A DNA stretch of 64,000 nt from Glandiceps talaboti (GCF_964340395.1 NC_135552.1:17190694-17254693), one strand, 5' to 3'. Positions 1-59,777 are shown, counted from the first letter of the stretch. The notes: generated by a model from the letters alone, not told the origin. Numbers and translations are program-made.

Positions 1-2559
1 GAAAGTCTTGAGTTGCAGATGAATTTCCGTTGTGATATTAATGATTAAATCTTGCCATGTTGCTTTTAGGAATTAAGAATTCAGGAAGTTTTCATATTAT
101 TATTTGATAATTCTATACAAATGACTAATCGAGCTTCCGTAATGTTCTTACTTACAAAATCTACCAAAAGATATTGTACAGTTCACGTAGACGACGTTCA
201 TGTAAGCTATAAAAATAACAAAAAAATATCGCAGAAAACATATGCGTGACTCCATTACACATGATGGTCCTATAAAAACGGTTTTCATTTGCAATTTTGT
301 AATATAATATTACGAGCTGATGCACACGCGATAATATTGTCATAGTATCCGGTGTATGTGTTGGCACCACAGGATATTGATACAGCATTTCAATCCCTAG
401 ATTTGAAATATGAAGAATTAACAATGACAAATCATTGAATTTGTCTGTGCCTTGAACAAACAAATTCAACCAAACGTCATGTATTTATGTGTATGTGTAG
501 AATTACTTCACTTCTTCTCTCGTAGGTGAACTAAGAAAAATATGATCGTAGATTGGTGTATGATTTTATGTTGATACATTTAATAAAGGTCCTAATCTGG
601 AAATTATAAATCGCAATGACATAAGCCTTCGGGATTTAGCTATAATTACATTTTGGTTTGATACAATCATATCAAATATAGTCCCATATTTATGGCTGCA
701 TTATACGCAAAGGGGAAATCACAAGATTGATTGATTACTTATTTATTACTTTGTTTGACGTTTGAAGGACGTATAAATATTTAAAATGACATTATAAACA
801 TGGGAAATCCATACAAGCTTGTGACTGTGGATATTGTTTTATTGGCAGTTGCAGTGGTGTTTTAACCTTTGAAAGAATGTTACATCTAAAGGATATTCCA
901 TCAAACCAATCATTAGCAGTGTATTCTCAATCCAGCATATATGAGAATGACTCCGGGAGAAACGGAATCTTACCCCGAAGCGCACTCCACGTACCTAGTT
1001 ACTTACGCTTATTAACAGTCAAATATCAGACAGATATAAAAACGAAGCGAGAAAGCATCATTACAATAAATATGGGCCTAATGTTTACTTTATGTATTGC
1101 CGTAAAAGTCTGAACTTTCACACACTGTCGTAAAAAGTTGACCTTACGGTGACTGTCAAAACAAAGTACGAGCGCTTTCAGGAATAATGAGTGGATGTGT
1201 TTTAGGAGACCAGATTCAATAATTATTTTAAAAGGAATCTTTTGGCATATCGTGTATAGAGACATAATTCGCCACAGTATGGATTCATATCTGTCATTTA
1301 TCATTGGCACATAAGAGAAAGTGCAATACATACGCAATTATCATGTCTGTTACATTTGCTGGGATTAGTTTTAATACCGTCTGTTGCCTAGCAAAGATCT
1401 AAACATAGAGCATAAATGTATCCATCAAATTTTAATTTTCCAAGGTTCATAAGTTACATATCCCCTGAAGGCATTGATTATATTTTCTAAGAACAGATAC
1501 CTATTTAATAATCTTCGTCCTCAAATGATGAATATTTCTGAAATATTGCACAAACGCATTTATTGCATTTATACATCTCTACGCATAAGACTTATAATCT
1601 CATGTTAAGAAGAGAAATAAATATATGGACCTATGACATCATACAAACTGTGACTCATGGTGTTACTCATATAAGCTTATCTGTCTTCACATCAAAACGT
1701 TATTGGAAATAGTGTGAACTTTTATGTAAAATCTTGCTAGAAGGAAAATTGATGAGAACTTGTAAATGTAAAGGTTACAAATTGCCAACGTGTGTTGATG
1801 TTCAAACCGTTATAAATCTCACTGCATGAAAAAGCTGAAATCCAAACTGTATTAGAGTGGACAATTGCCTGTATTAGGGGTGAAGACAGTCGAATACATG
1901 CTTTGTACAGGAAGTATTTCCCACGAATATATGGTGAATACAGGTGAACAGAATAAGAATATGCACTCATTATACACACAGGAAGAATACTTTACCTGTA
2001 TTTACCTATATTCATCAACAGTGTTTGTCTGTATTCAGCTATATAATCTAGACATACCCAGCATCAAATGCAGATTTTCCTGTATTCAACTTAGTATTAA
2101 CCTGTATTTGTGTTGTTTTTGAATATATTATCAGCTCATTTCCATATGACTTCAATGTGGCCAACCTCAAACTTTTCAATATATTTCAATTTTTTAATTT
2201 CACATCTACCATGTAGTTACATTTATATTCATGCAAAATACCAGACTCTCTAGTCTTGCTTATTGAATGACATTCGAATTCATTATCAAGTTTATTCAAT
2301 GTTTTGCATTTTCACTAATTGTTGTCATCAAATTTCATAATACAACAAAGATATATCGGGATGAATAAATTTGGCAAAAACATCAACAATTGTTTGGATT
2401 ATGATGAAAATATCAAAATCTTTTAGATTTTGGGGGTTAAATTAATCAATCTTGAATCAAATGGGAAATGTTTCTCTTAAAATGGACGGGGTGGTTGGAT
2501 GGTTTAACAATTAAAAAGTATACATGTCAGCTTTTTTGTTTGAACAGGTTTCTATCGGG

Positions 2560-2740
2560 CATAAATGGCGGGAGCAGTTACTTAAATCCAGGAAGGGGGG
2601 GGGGGGTACTTGAAAAACATTTGAGGGTGTGAAGGGAGTATAAAACAAATAAGCTTAAGGGGTCGCGACAGAAAATCTCCCGAAACCCCCCCCCCCCACC
2701 CAGGTGTTTATGAAAGCAGCCTTAGTTGGTGCATATAAGG
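2560..2740. repeat. G-run and C-run repeat segment
   Basis: A run of about 12 G followed about 100 nt later by a run of about 12 C, with wording close to 62,640-62,870 (G run, then ...gaaaaacatt...gcgaagggag, then C run). Probably two decayed copies of one repeat family. Confidence 0.4.
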
Positions 2741-3043
2741 TTGAATTTAAAAATGGATGAAAGGATTAACTCAGATAGATTAATCTCAAGAGAATAGTCG
2801 CCTTGTGAGGAACCTCTTTCCTAATGGAAAGGATCAAGGTCAACTAAATAAGCCCCTAGACTAGTTATAAATGTCAATTAACTGATACTATGGAGTCAAG
2901 GTACTCTGAACTTTAACTGAAATCAAGTAATCTAGAATTAATACAGTAAATGAATGTGAACCTAATTGAAATGAATGTATGGATGTTGTCTGTAAAACAA
3001 GAATAAATGACAATGTATCACTCCAAATATTCTTTTCAAATTC

Positions 3044-3153
<110 letters not shown>

Positions 3154-3361
3154 CTCGGTGAGTATCAATCTGCTATAAGACAGTGCTCTATACCGCAGTG
3201 GCAGAGCGTAATAGTTTTGGTAGTACTGGAACTCTTTCTTGGGTGTAACTCGGAGTTTCACGCATATTGCGATCATCAGACACTCTGATCATCAGTGTCT
3301 GATGATCGCAATATGCGTGAAACTCCGAGTTACACCCAAGAAAGAGTTCCAGTACTACCAA

Positions 3362-3412
<51 letters not shown>

Positions 3413-3484
3413 CATATAGTTACTATTACGCTCTGCCACTGCGGTATAGAGCACTGTCTTAGCAGATTGATACTCACCGAGTTA
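3154..3484. repeat. large fold-back inverted repeat
   Basis: Left arm 3,154-3,284 and right arm 3,294-3,484 are near-perfect reverse complements around a 9-nt centre (3,285-3,293). The right arm carries an extra (TA)n block at about 3,365-3,410 and the left arm a 2-nt insertion. No ORF or transposase. It looks like a MITE or a fold-back unit. Confidence 0.88.
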
Positions 3485-3507
3485 TATATACATACATATA
3501 TATTATG

Positions 3508-3660
<153 letters not shown>

Positions 3661-6600
3661 ATAGCTATAGATAGATAGAGTATGACTTTGCAGCATTATT
3701 AAAAGTGAGCATTGAATATTGACACTTTAGTCAGTGATGGTACGTGACTATAGAAAGTGTTCTGATTTAAGAAAAGTCCATTCTTTGTTTTCTTATCCCT
3801 GTGCTGTGAGGTCTGAAAAACTCTTTGTGGCCCGATTTCTATTTTTGCAAACACATTGTATGGCTCACATATCAAGTTCCAATAGCCCTTCACTGTCCCG
3901 ATATCATTTCCAATGCCATGATATCAGCTCAACCAGGTAATCAGTTCCTATGCCCGTGTATAATGTATAATACACATCTATACAATATCCATTATCTCAG
4001 TTTCCTTTGAGTTACATAAACAACTAATCCAATGCTCATACGTCAGTGTTTCTTATCTTATACCCATTTATCATCACTAGTGCCAATACACCATTCTCGA
4101 TACCATTATATTACTTTTCCGTGCCTTTATATTATTTATGATTATCTCAAGTAAGGCGTTCAAAATTGAAGGACGAGCCCGTTTATTCTTTACGATTGGC
4201 CCTAATATTATGTAGGGTATGAAAACAAGGAGCTATTAAATCTTCTATCACACACAAATCAATAATAATGGAATGTCCTGAGCAACTACTGAATTAATAC
4301 CACAACAGGATGTAAATCAACAGATCATTATCAAAAGTCGGTTTGTAAGTAAGTGAACATTCGATAGCAAGTTCAAGTGAAACCTGCTCATGCGATTGTG
4401 TATTTAACTAATACCAAGACTGCACTCTTTAATTCACATGCATAGGTTAATACAAGTTAGACAAAGTCAATGCACACCACACGCTACATAAATACAGAAA
4501 GTTTGAAATCATTTTGAGGTTATGGGTGAGAGTCTGCAACTGGATTGGAGCCACGTTCGTTTCAATGTCTGTTTTGAAGTTAGAGACATTATTTCTGTAC
4601 GACTTTAACAATTTTGCAATATATCTCATTCATAAATGTGGATTATATGGATAAAATCAACCCAAGTGTGGTCTCTGAGTCCATAATTATACGTAGACTA
4701 CTTCAGCTTTGATCGGGGAACCCTCATACCGCCGCGGTGACTACCCGCGAAACGAAACTACTGCCTTGACAACACTTCCAACAACTGATACATAATGACT
4801 CCTAATAATCACCTGTACACTGCGATCAAAAACACGCATTAAATTTAGTCCCCAACAAGTCGATGAAGCCTGCTTCTGTTCAGTCCGAATGCGAGTTTTA
4901 TGTAGGTCGCAGACTCCAGCACTGTAAGTCTAGTGCTTCACGTCGTAGACATACCTTGCCGAAAATAATAGATGTAAACTCACTATCACAAGTCAAGCAT
5001 GCGACAATACAAGACCACAACAAAAACCGCGAAACATTTACAGGGCACTCTCATTTCATATATTGACAATAAAATTAGGTCGGCTTTAATTTTGTCTCGC
5101 CCAGGTAGTCAAAGGCCTACACCGCAAAGCATTGAACTTTAGTAGCAATCAACGTCTGGGACGGGAAAAAATCGGCAATCCGAACATTATGTTTGGTTCG
5201 AATTATTATGTTCTGAGGCAATACAAATTCATTAGAGGCATTTTGATATCGACTTGTAACAGTAGTTGAGCTCCTAGTATTATCCAAGGCTGAATCGGCA
5301 ATAAAATTCGACGATCAACTTGAACCCCATATACATGTACTCTCCAAAATCACTAGCAATTTCATTATTGTTGCTTTTGTAGGACACGACACCTACATAA
5401 AAATCAAATCAATCTATCGAACATGGTAAAGTTGTCATTGAAAGAAGATTCATCACTCTCAGATAAATTCTGAAGAGTATCAAAGTCAGAATTACTACCT
5501 ATTGCTTACTATACTAACTGACGTGAAACGGTACTCGCTATGACGTCATAATCCCTTAAAGGGAGAACAATAGGCAGTATGACTGTAAATTTTAAATTCA
5601 TGGCTGCTCAGGTCGGCCGCTGATCGCCAGTTTTAACTCAGAGCTTTTTTTCTCACTTATTATGCCATTTTGAATAGTTGGCTTGGATTGACTAGTTAAG
5701 AGACATATAAAGAACATTTTCAAGGTTATGGTATGGTGCATTTTGAATCACCTTTAAACATTATAAAACAAAATGCAATCCGTAATACTAATGAATACGC
5801 TAATGATGTTTAAATAGCTGTGTGCCAAGGCACATGTATTCCATAAATAAACCGTGGAGGTTTTAGACGTGGACATTATGCCCAGTCTTCGTTGGAGTCT
5901 GATGCAAGTAATAGATTGGCTATGTCTGTCTTTCATAACAGAATAATGACATTTCTCTTACATCCCCAGACACTGCATCAGTAACTTTTAAACGACTGCT
6001 TGTCATTAGTATTAATAATTAATATCCAGGGCTCATTTAAACTACCACTCATTCATTTGGACTATCATTCATTCTTAAAGCTTAAGCAAAACGCGAGTAT
6101 TTGATATTTGATATGCATAAATACAGTAGATTTGGACATAGCATGCAAAGCTTTTAAACGAACTATCAAAATCAGTGAGACTGATCACAAGGTTTCATTT
6201 TGAGATAGACACAATAACGATAATACACAACCATCTCTTACACAGTGTCTGGTCCTTATTTTGTTATGCTGGAGACTTTGAAAGAACTGTTCATTGTTCA
6301 CTGTAAGACACTTGCTATCAATATAAAAACCCTTGCAACAGTTGTCTAAAGAATGTTGTTTTACCAGTGGTGGACAATTGAACTTGGCTTTGAAGGTACA
6401 GAAAGGTCATACATTGATGCAAACCAATAGCATGTGCCGCTAATATTGTAGATTCACACCATGTTCGTACACTATATGATTAACTTTCGCAGAGTTAACA
6501 AACGGATACAATCCGTTGAATCTATACCAGAGGCACTCGCTATTGTTTTTGTATCAATTATTCAGTTGATGTGTGATCAGGAGAATACTTTCCGGCACCT

Positions 6601-6849
6601 TCAAAGCTAATTTTAATTGTCAACTACTGATAAATTGACATTCTGATGAGCCTCCCTAGTCAACTTTCAAGGGTTGTAGTAGGCTATATATTACAGTTGG
6701 CAATGAAAATAAAGCTTGTGCAAAAGCTAATCAGAGATATTGCAAACTATAAAACGATGGCAGGATAATTATTCCCACTGCAATGTTATTCTCAATAAAA
6801 AAATTAACTATTTGGTTTCGGTTACCCGACCCTAAACTTGTTTTTACGT

Positions 6850-7045
6850 ATTTGAGAAAAAATAATAAAATTGCACAAATTGTAAAGTCTCACGAGAAAT
6901 AGTGGATGCTGAAACTGGGCTTAAAAAGACAAAATAAAACTGTTCTTCCAATCTGTAATGGCTGTACATCTGATAGGGAGAAATAAACAACACAGAGACC
7001 ATTTGGAAAACAATGGAAAACCTGAACTAGACACTCACTCTTGCT
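6850..7045. repeat. dispersed repeat, copy 1
   Basis: Shares about 190 bp, inverted, with 35,815-36,005. Common landmarks are tctcacgagaaatagtggat, caatctgtaatggctgtaca and accatttggaaaacaatgg. Confidence 0.75.
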
Positions 7046-9554
7046 TTTTAGCTGCTGAAAATAAGGAGTTTCGCCTTGTATCGTTGTTACCAAGGGCGAT
7101 ATGCAGATATGAAACTGTGCTTTGGCATTGTTAGTCAGAAAATGTTCCAATGGTGTGCTGAAACGTGTTCTAATTAAATCAGAATCAATGTTATGCAAGT
7201 GTGTATTGGATGTACAATACTGACAAAGGCAACCTTTCTTTCTAGAATTCCAAGACATGTATACACATATACATTGTGTACGTGATGCCATTTTGCAAAG
7301 GATATGATACATTTGGAGATAACAGTTGTCAAGTGGTTCGATAGTGGTCGGCTGTCCTAGTGGGACAAACCAGTCGAGAATAGATTAGACGTATGACTGT
7401 ACTACCATTCTCAAGGGAATCAGACTTCTCATTACTTGCTTTCTCGGACATTAATGTTATCAGAGTATTAAAGTAAGGGTTGTTAATTTTCCCTCTCAGT
7501 CCCAATACAAGCTAAAACTTAGCCAGTAGTCTATAATACAATGTCTAGCTATAGTTGTACACACAAACTATAATACATCAAACTTAACCCCTACGTTTTC
7601 TGAACCGGGTGTCGGGATTGTAACATTTTAAAGACTTTACACAGTTCCTCTCAAATACCTGATTGAGTACTACATTTACAATATTTATGAAGTGAGAGAT
7701 TTTATCAAATACCCTTCAGATTGAACTTCATGCGATATCATTAACCTAGATATTTGCTTGGTTGACTCTACATTTTCTGGGGTCAATTGTGGGTGGGTTA
7801 AATGCTGTCAACTCCTCACGGGAATAGTTACTGATTGGCAGAATGAAGGATAAGTAGCCTGTTTGGCAGTTTAGGTAATATACATCTTATGAATGTAATG
7901 TTGTAGAAGTAAAACACGGGGATACATCAGGGTCTTGACAAAGACAGCAAATTAAATATCCTTGTAGCTGAGTCAAGGGAATAGGACTCATGACAGTTTG
8001 GACAGGATGTGCCTATGAACTCGTATGGAGTATAGTTATAGCTGCAATAATAGGGAGATACTTTCTAAGATGGTTTAGATAGGATACGTCAGTCTAGTAT
8101 AGCCACTCTGTAGACGAAGATCTAGAATCGATGAAGTAATACGCCTTGCGACAAATTAATAGAATTTATCATATTGCGTGTTATTGTAGCTGAAGAGATG
8201 ACATCTCACAAGAACGAATATTCATGGACTCTAGTTTCATAATCAAAATAACAATTTCTACTTAGAACCTCAAAGTATACCCCAAATCAAGATGTCATTG
8301 AAAATTTAGATTCGTTTCCAAAGGAGTGTTTGACCACGTGAGACTTATCTTGTCAAGATATTTAATAACACTAGTACTCACATTGGAAGGGTATTATGAT
8401 AAACATACATTTAGATCACGTTGAAAAAAAAAGTTATCTCCTGTTAACCTGGGATTTATAACACAATATAAACTTATCAAGACAAGAACATTATTTTGTC
8501 AAATATGTGAGTAACATAACACTGGACTGCAGAGCGTTAATTTCATATCTCTTATACCAGGGTGCGTCTTTTTTAAGTGCCCTTTCTTCCTCGATCGTTG
8601 TTTGCTAATGTTTAATGTACTTTTTCGATGTGTTCCATAAAAGATCATGATCTAAATTCGACTGCATATCTACAAGAGGGAGCATTCTATAAAAAAAAAA
8701 TCTGAAACATGAATATTTGCATTCCTCTACCAAGTAAGATTACAACTGGTGTCCAGATACACAGTCAAACGTTAGTATCAATATTGATTAGCCGGAAGGT
8801 CTATTGTCGCGGATTTTTGCCAAACTGACACTGAACTGAACACATTTCTGAACATATAACATGTTTGTAAGTTACTTTTAAAATAACCTGCGAGACGATT
8901 GTGAATATTAGAATATCTCAGTGAGATGGTAAGACATTTTTCGAATGACCATCCGTACTTTAAGTGACTATGTTGTTCAATTTGCCTGTGGCAGCTGAAA
9001 ATATTCTCATTGTAAACCCTTTAACAGACTTTGCATCACAGTTGCAAATAAAAAAAGGTAGCACACATACACCGTGATACACGGGGTGTACACACGTCAG
9101 AAGTGACACATAGTGAGATAGAACAGATATTAACAGATATTAACCCTACTGACACACTTACTAATGATATTTACAGCACATCGTTTTTTCAGTGATTGGC
9201 TTAGATCGTATCATGTGATATGAACTATTATCCCATAGTGACTTCAATTTGCATATAGGGGCACTGGTCACATTCTATTTTCCCTGGGGCAATATTCATG
9301 TAGCATGGAAGTCGTAGCGGGATTTTGCTTTGACCATGGAGAGAATATGTTCCCGAGAATGTGGTGTGTTATAAAACACTTATTGCCTGGCCTTATTAGG
9401 GCACTAATGGTCATCATATTGCCACTATAGCCTGTTATGAAGGCCGAGGGAAATAGTTGTTACATAACAATCCTCGTAGTAATAGACGTATACTGGTGCC
9501 CTCATAGCTAGGCAAAAGGTGTATAATATTGTGGAGCAAGCATGTGATCACGAC

Positions 9555-9580
9555 CATGTCATGTCATGTCATGTCATGTC
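9555..9580. repeat. (ATGTC)n short tandem repeat
   Basis: Five units of the pentanucleotide. Confidence 0.85.
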
Positions 9581-10349
9581 CACGTAATCAATCCAAAACA
9601 ACACCCTACCGAACATCTAGTCTTCGTTTGCTAAGAAATAAAAGGAAAATTGTAACCCTGTCCATAAAGAAAGCTAACTTCTCAACAAAACGTATTTCTT
9701 ATTTTTCAAGCTACATAATTCAATCCCAATCATGTACTTCCTTCTTGTGATTAAGTCATAAGGTATTGTAACAACTGTACAATTGGACTTCGAATGTTAA
9801 GACCAGAATCTCGTGTTAATACCACTTGGAGCATAGAATATAGTGCACATACGTTATAATATGTAGCTCATCACCGACAGCGAATTTTAAGTAATCAACC
9901 TAGTGTGAGTAATTGGAAAGCCTTTCACCAAAACTACAAATTCAATCAATATCTGATAATTGGATTTGTAAGAACTTCATTAAAATGACAATGGGATTAC
10001 CTCACAGCATATAATCCAAATATCTCAGGTTTGCAAGTGCTAGGGGGAATCCTACTTTTGCAGATTCACACCTAATTTGATAATGACGAACGTGATTGAA
10101 TTAGACACACTCACCACGGTAACTTCATCACATGCACTAATATACATAACATATTAATTACTTGTTTTTAATGCATCAGCAGTGTATAATGACAAGACAG
10201 TGATATATCCATTAACTCATTAAAACAGGTACAAAACAAACTTATTGATCATAATAGCAAATGTTGACAATATTTCTAATCAAATTGGTGTATAAACAAT
10301 GGAATAAAAATAATTACCTTCTAGTTTAGTCACTAGGTATCATGGATGG

Positions 10350-10352
<3 letters not shown>

Positions 10353-10407
<55 letters not shown>

Positions 10408-10436
10408 ATGTATGTATGTATGTATGTATGTATGCA
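10353..10436. repeat. (GT)n-(TATG)n compound microsatellite
   Basis: About 19 GT units, then about 11 TATG units. Confidence 0.96.
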
Positions 10437-10539
10437 TGCCTCCCCTTGTCCATGCTACAAAGTGACCCCAATGTCTTTTCTCTAAAATATAACCCTCCCT
10501 CTGTTTAAACATTTCAATGAAAAGCCTTTTTTAAACACC

Positions 10540-10690
10540 GCTTCCCTGTGGCGTAGTTGTTAGGAGGTCAGGAGGTCCTGGGTTCGAATCTCACTAGAGA
10601 CAGGTATTGTTTCTGTAGTAAGATCCCACTACATTGATAGTCTTTAACTAATAAAGGCATTTGTTGTTTCCCACTATTACCACCACGGTG
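10540..10690 (+). mobile_element. tRNA-derived SINE head
   Basis: An A-box-like tggcgtagttgttagga and, about 27 nt on, a perfect B-box-like gggttcgaatctc, the internal Pol III promoter layout. No tRNA cloverleaf can be closed, so this is a SINE relic and not a tRNA gene. The 3' limit is uncertain. Confidence 0.5.
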
Positions 10691-11481
10691 AGTTTGCGTT
10701 TGCATTAAATCCTGTGTTTGGATCTAATTGGCTGAGCTGAATGCCATAATTCTCAAAGACTAGATGAGAGCACAACTGACAACCTCAGGACCGAGGTCAA
10801 AATCTTCATATCCCAAATAACCTGTCACGCTCCCCCCTCCCCTTTACTACTGTGAGACCCGCTACTCTCCTCACACCACAACTAACACTTAATTCAGTGC
10901 ATTTCACACGTTTAACGCGTAATGATTCAAACTACACCTCAGCTTTTGTCGATACAATATTAGTATTTCCTTTCCCTTTGCCACCAATCTCCCTTTTCTG
11001 TCTATACATTACTACAATTCTTCATATGCTATCGGTGGTACACACGAGTGCATCTGTGATTTACTACAACTGCCATTATTGTACAAAGCTCTTGAGGGTA
11101 TTAGTTCTACGAGTTTCATTGCTTGTAAATCCAATCCTAAAATACAAGCATTATCTTGAGTTCAAAGCCCATGTTTCACTCACTGCTATTCCCTATGATG
11201 GCAAGGTTGGGTCCTGGCAGACAAGCTATCAGTGAATCAAGTCACGACATCGGGATTGATGTGTGTTTGTTTCACATCATAGATAGCTTATAACAACAAA
11301 CACAACTATGATTGATCGAAGCGGGTGTAATTCATCACGGATCTGGTTGAAAACGAGTCTCGTATATTCCGCTGCTGTCGGACAATTGCAGAATTATCTG
11401 ATCAGATGAATAGACTGCCTCCCATGTGTGTATGGATATGGTAGCAGTAACCACTGTGTATCTGATAACTATGAAATACCT

Positions 11482-11511
11482 TCATCACCACCGTCTTCGT
11501 GGTGGTGGTCG

Positions 11512-11553
<42 letters not shown>

Positions 11554-11644
11554 CCACCACCACCACCACCATCATCATCACAACCATCGTCATCACCATC
11601 ATCATCATCATCATCATCATCACCACCACCACCACCACCACCCC

Positions 11645-11709
<65 letters not shown>
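11482..11709. repeat. (CAT)n/(CAC)n trinucleotide array
   Basis: About 75 units alternating blocks of CAT and CAC. They open long His, Ser/Pro and Ile/Thr frames on one strand and Met/Val on the other, none of them likely to be coding. Confidence 0.96.
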
Positions 11710-11711
<2 letters not shown>

Positions 11712-12383
11712 CTACCACTACAAACAAACCACCAATATCATCAACATCATATATTTGTACGTACTTCAGAATCACATTCTTGATTTTTTTGGCCTCTCCA
11801 TTGACATTGCAAGGCTAGCAGGAGTTGAAGAGGTTGATGTATATATCAGAACGAAAAGACTTCATTTAAGAGCGAAAATTACATTCACCATTTTAAAGTA
11901 GAAGGACTAGATATGAGTCCACATTTCTTGACATTGATTGATAATAACATACTACAACATTGTTGAAACAAATATAGCTTGTCACCAGCCTTTGTTCGAG
12001 TAATTTACTACATTCCGTCAATCGTATTCATGTGACATTTAAGAAGCAAGGGTCGTCTCATCTCTTTATATATAATTATAACGAATCTGCTGAAATGTAC
12101 TCTTTTGATTGACATGTGTGAACAATTCGTCATCATAATGAAATAGAATCAGTCATGACAACACATTTGTTGTGGCCCTTGAAGTCCATGTCCTCTCTAA
12201 ATAATGAACCAATTTTTTTGTTTGTTCTCCAAGCTAGTAACAAATAAAAATTAGTACTAAGCGCAACGAACAAAGAAACATGGACATAACAACAACAAGA
12301 CCACCATCAGCAACAACAGCAGCAAAGATAGCTAAGGTTAACTATCCTTAAACACGTTCATCAAGCCGGTATAAAACATCTAA

Positions 12384-12529
12384 TAATACGTTCTTGTACC
12401 ACGACCAAGCGTTCTTATTAAGTTTATTACTTACGGGTAACAAAGCCTAGCCTGTCGACCTGAACAGGCGAAACGTATATAACTACTCGTATTATATAAG
12501 AACTCTTGGTGGTGGTACAAAACGTATTA
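12384..12529. mobile_element. palindromic MITE, about 146 bp
   Basis: Terminal inverted repeats of about 34 bp (12,384-12,418 and 12,496-12,529) starting taatacgtt and containing tgtaccac. There is a small inner palindrome, cctgtcgacctgaacagg. No coding capacity. Confidence 0.7.
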
Positions 12530-14799
12530 CCACTAGCTAAGGTTAAAGTTCTCATCACAACTGACCCTACATATAAATCAAGGTTAATTCCCGAGGAAAG
12601 TCAAGCCAGTGCTTGGACTCAACCTTAAGCTTTACAGGGTCTTTCTCCAAAGAGTTGGTGGCGAATATTTCTATAATAGTAAACCAACAATACTAGAACA
12701 TAACGTCGTTATCTAGATGGCTGTAAAAGCCATGCAGACCTAGATATCATATCTGTACATCGTATCTTCCTCATATAAATACAGTTAATGAATTGGAACC
12801 GTATGTCTATGCAGGTATCAATACATTATACATGTGATTATTTACGAGTTGGTATACTCCAACCCATTTGATACAGATTTAGATTGATGGACGAATGAAC
12901 TAAATGTAATCATTTCTGACAACTTTGATTTCAGTAAAAGCCCTGTCTACATATGTTGCTACTATTTCAACCTTTAAAACATTTGATGCATCAACAATAT
13001 AAGGAGTCGCCATCGCGTTGAAGTATGTAATGCAAATGGTTTATAGTAAGAAATACTTCAGTATACCCATTGTCACTCTCAACGTGTGTACTGATATAGC
13101 TATAAAGCAGTCAAAGACAGCCAGCCCATCACTTTTATTGCAAGCCAAATTTTCGCCTTTACATTCACAGCGTGTATTTGTTGACCCCAGTGTCTTAAAG
13201 TTCAATAGGTTCTTTACTTTAAATAGTACGAAATGCCCTCGGTGGTGTTTCTACGAAGTCTTTGAAACCTTCCGAAGCGAGGTCTGTTGGCCTTATCGGT
13301 TTCAATTTCCGTTTCTGGAAGCTCCACACAGCAAGTACTTTACTGTATCGCTCAACTGCGTTATCAATGCATGCTACTGAATATAATATGATAGTCGACA
13401 TTCGTGAAAAAAACACACATTACGATCTCTTTTAAAAGATTCATAATGTTCCAGCGATTTATCGATTGCAAAAGAAATAACCGTGAATATACTGTACTTT
13501 GAACACTTCAATAACCAGTCTGTTTTCCGAACGTGTGTAAACACGCGAAATTTGCAATTTTAAACCATTGAACATTATTATTCTGTAAAACCCTATTCAA
13601 GGAGTTTTAATATCTAAAAATTAAAATTTTTGATATATATTCATTATCTGAAAAAAGACCCATCGAAACTGTTTCAATTAAAGTAGTCTGTGCAGTACTT
13701 GAATATAAGCAATTTGAAAATATTTCTCACTGTATGACTAACATATCCTCAATATCAAAGCCTTCTTTCTCCTGAACAAGTGTCATATCACTGACTTCAT
13801 TTCTACAAAAAAATGGATGTATATAATCAACAAAGTAGCAAAGTCTAGGATTTGAAAAGGTAGCTGTATGAGAGGAAATTGCCTGTTATTCGGATCTGAA
13901 TAATTGATAGATTCCTATTATTTCTGGTGTGATAACAGGTAAATCATTCCATCCATGCTGTTCAATGACAAAATAATCTCCAGAGATGAACGTAATGTTA
14001 TGTCAATACGGATTTTACTGAATTTTGACATTTTGAATGAAATTAATCCAACTTCAACTCAAATATTTAGATACCCTACTATAAATCAGGTCTGACACAT
14101 AATTACAATCTTTATTCCCATTTTGGTGTTACTCATTTACCATGTAATACATCTTTTTGAATAAAAACAATTTGATAATTTCGAAATATTCAGCCTCAGA
14201 TAAATATCGATATCTTAGTTATGTAAACGTGATGTGTCAACAAAGATATATGTTTGAGGGCGTCTTTGTATGTATCGATGCAGTTATCTCTTCTAAAAGA
14301 TTTTAAGTGCAATGCGCAAGTCAAAGTCTTTCCTGGGAGAAATGAAATTATCATCATGCTATTTCTGCAGTCATCGACAGGAAGTGATGTTCCCTTTGGG
14401 CCTGTCTGTTAAAAAGTAAGGTTTCAACAGTTTCATCGCTAGAACTAGATGTTGCCCATGTGTACTCCTTTGATGACGATAAGTGACGTGTTGACGAGAT
14501 GAAGGATTGTATCTGAAGATGAATTGCACGTATCAGTACATCGTTTGATCTAAGCTAAGGCTGACGTCTGCCGCTCATACGCCGTCAACATTTACTCTAC
14601 ATCACAAACTATTTTCTACTCAGTAATAACTGATTACAGGTAGTGGAACGGGTAGACGTATTGATTTTTCAGCCAAGAGACAAGGCTGAATCACTTACGC
14701 AGCTCCTGAGCTGCCTCTTGCTTTGTTACGCTTTATTCGAATGTTTGCTGCGGTGCACGGTCTTGCAATTGCAGGCTGACAAAAGCGAAGACTTCCAAA

Positions 14800-59505
<44,706 letters not shown>

Positions 59506-59726
59506 TACGCACTTCAAGAATGTAAATCAGTACAAAAATTCGCTCCATACATTTAAATGTATGATATCTTGCAAACTATTCTTGTCCTATCCCTGGAACA
59601 TACCCATTTTATTTCGGTAGCTTATTTGAAATTATGACCATCTCTGTATTTGAATTGAGTTCTTTGGACGACACACAGCATCAGGCCATCCATACACGGC
59701 AATTACAAACACACTTTAAATGATAA

Positions 59727-59732
59727 AATAAA
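59727..59732 (+). promoter_or_regulatory. poly(A) signal of the plus-strand GABBR2-like gene
   Basis: AATAAA hexamer 222 nt after the stop codon and the only canonical one before the next gene. It gives a 3' UTR of about 240 nt. Confidence 0.65.
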
Positions 59733-59771
59733 GAAAATGGAGACAAGAAAGTTTTCCTGTGAAATCGGATA

Positions 59772-59777
59772 TTTATT
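59772..59777 (-). promoter_or_regulatory. poly(A) signal of the minus-strand GABBR2-like gene
   Basis: TTTATT on the plus strand, i.e. AATAAA on the minus strand, about 975 nt past the proposed stop at 60,751. A variant ATTAAA signal at about 60,138-60,143 could be used instead. Confidence 0.5.

Noticed and set aside
6890-7312. 140-residue open frame on the minus strand
   Set aside because: It overlaps the dispersed repeat shared with 35,815-36,005, has no recognised motif, and the second copy does not conserve the frame.
10540-10690. Functional tRNA gene
   Set aside because: The A and B boxes are good, but the acceptor and anticodon arms cannot be paired; best read as a SINE head.
11402-11901. 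Long open frames of His, Ser/Pro, Ile/Thr or Met/Val around the CAT/CAC array
   Set aside because: Every frame of a trinucleotide array is open. There is no start context, splice site or domain.
13018-13380. 120-residue open frame on the plus strand upstream of the receptor
   Set aside because: No signal peptide, domain or homology that I recognise, and no good coding evidence; the length is attainable by chance.
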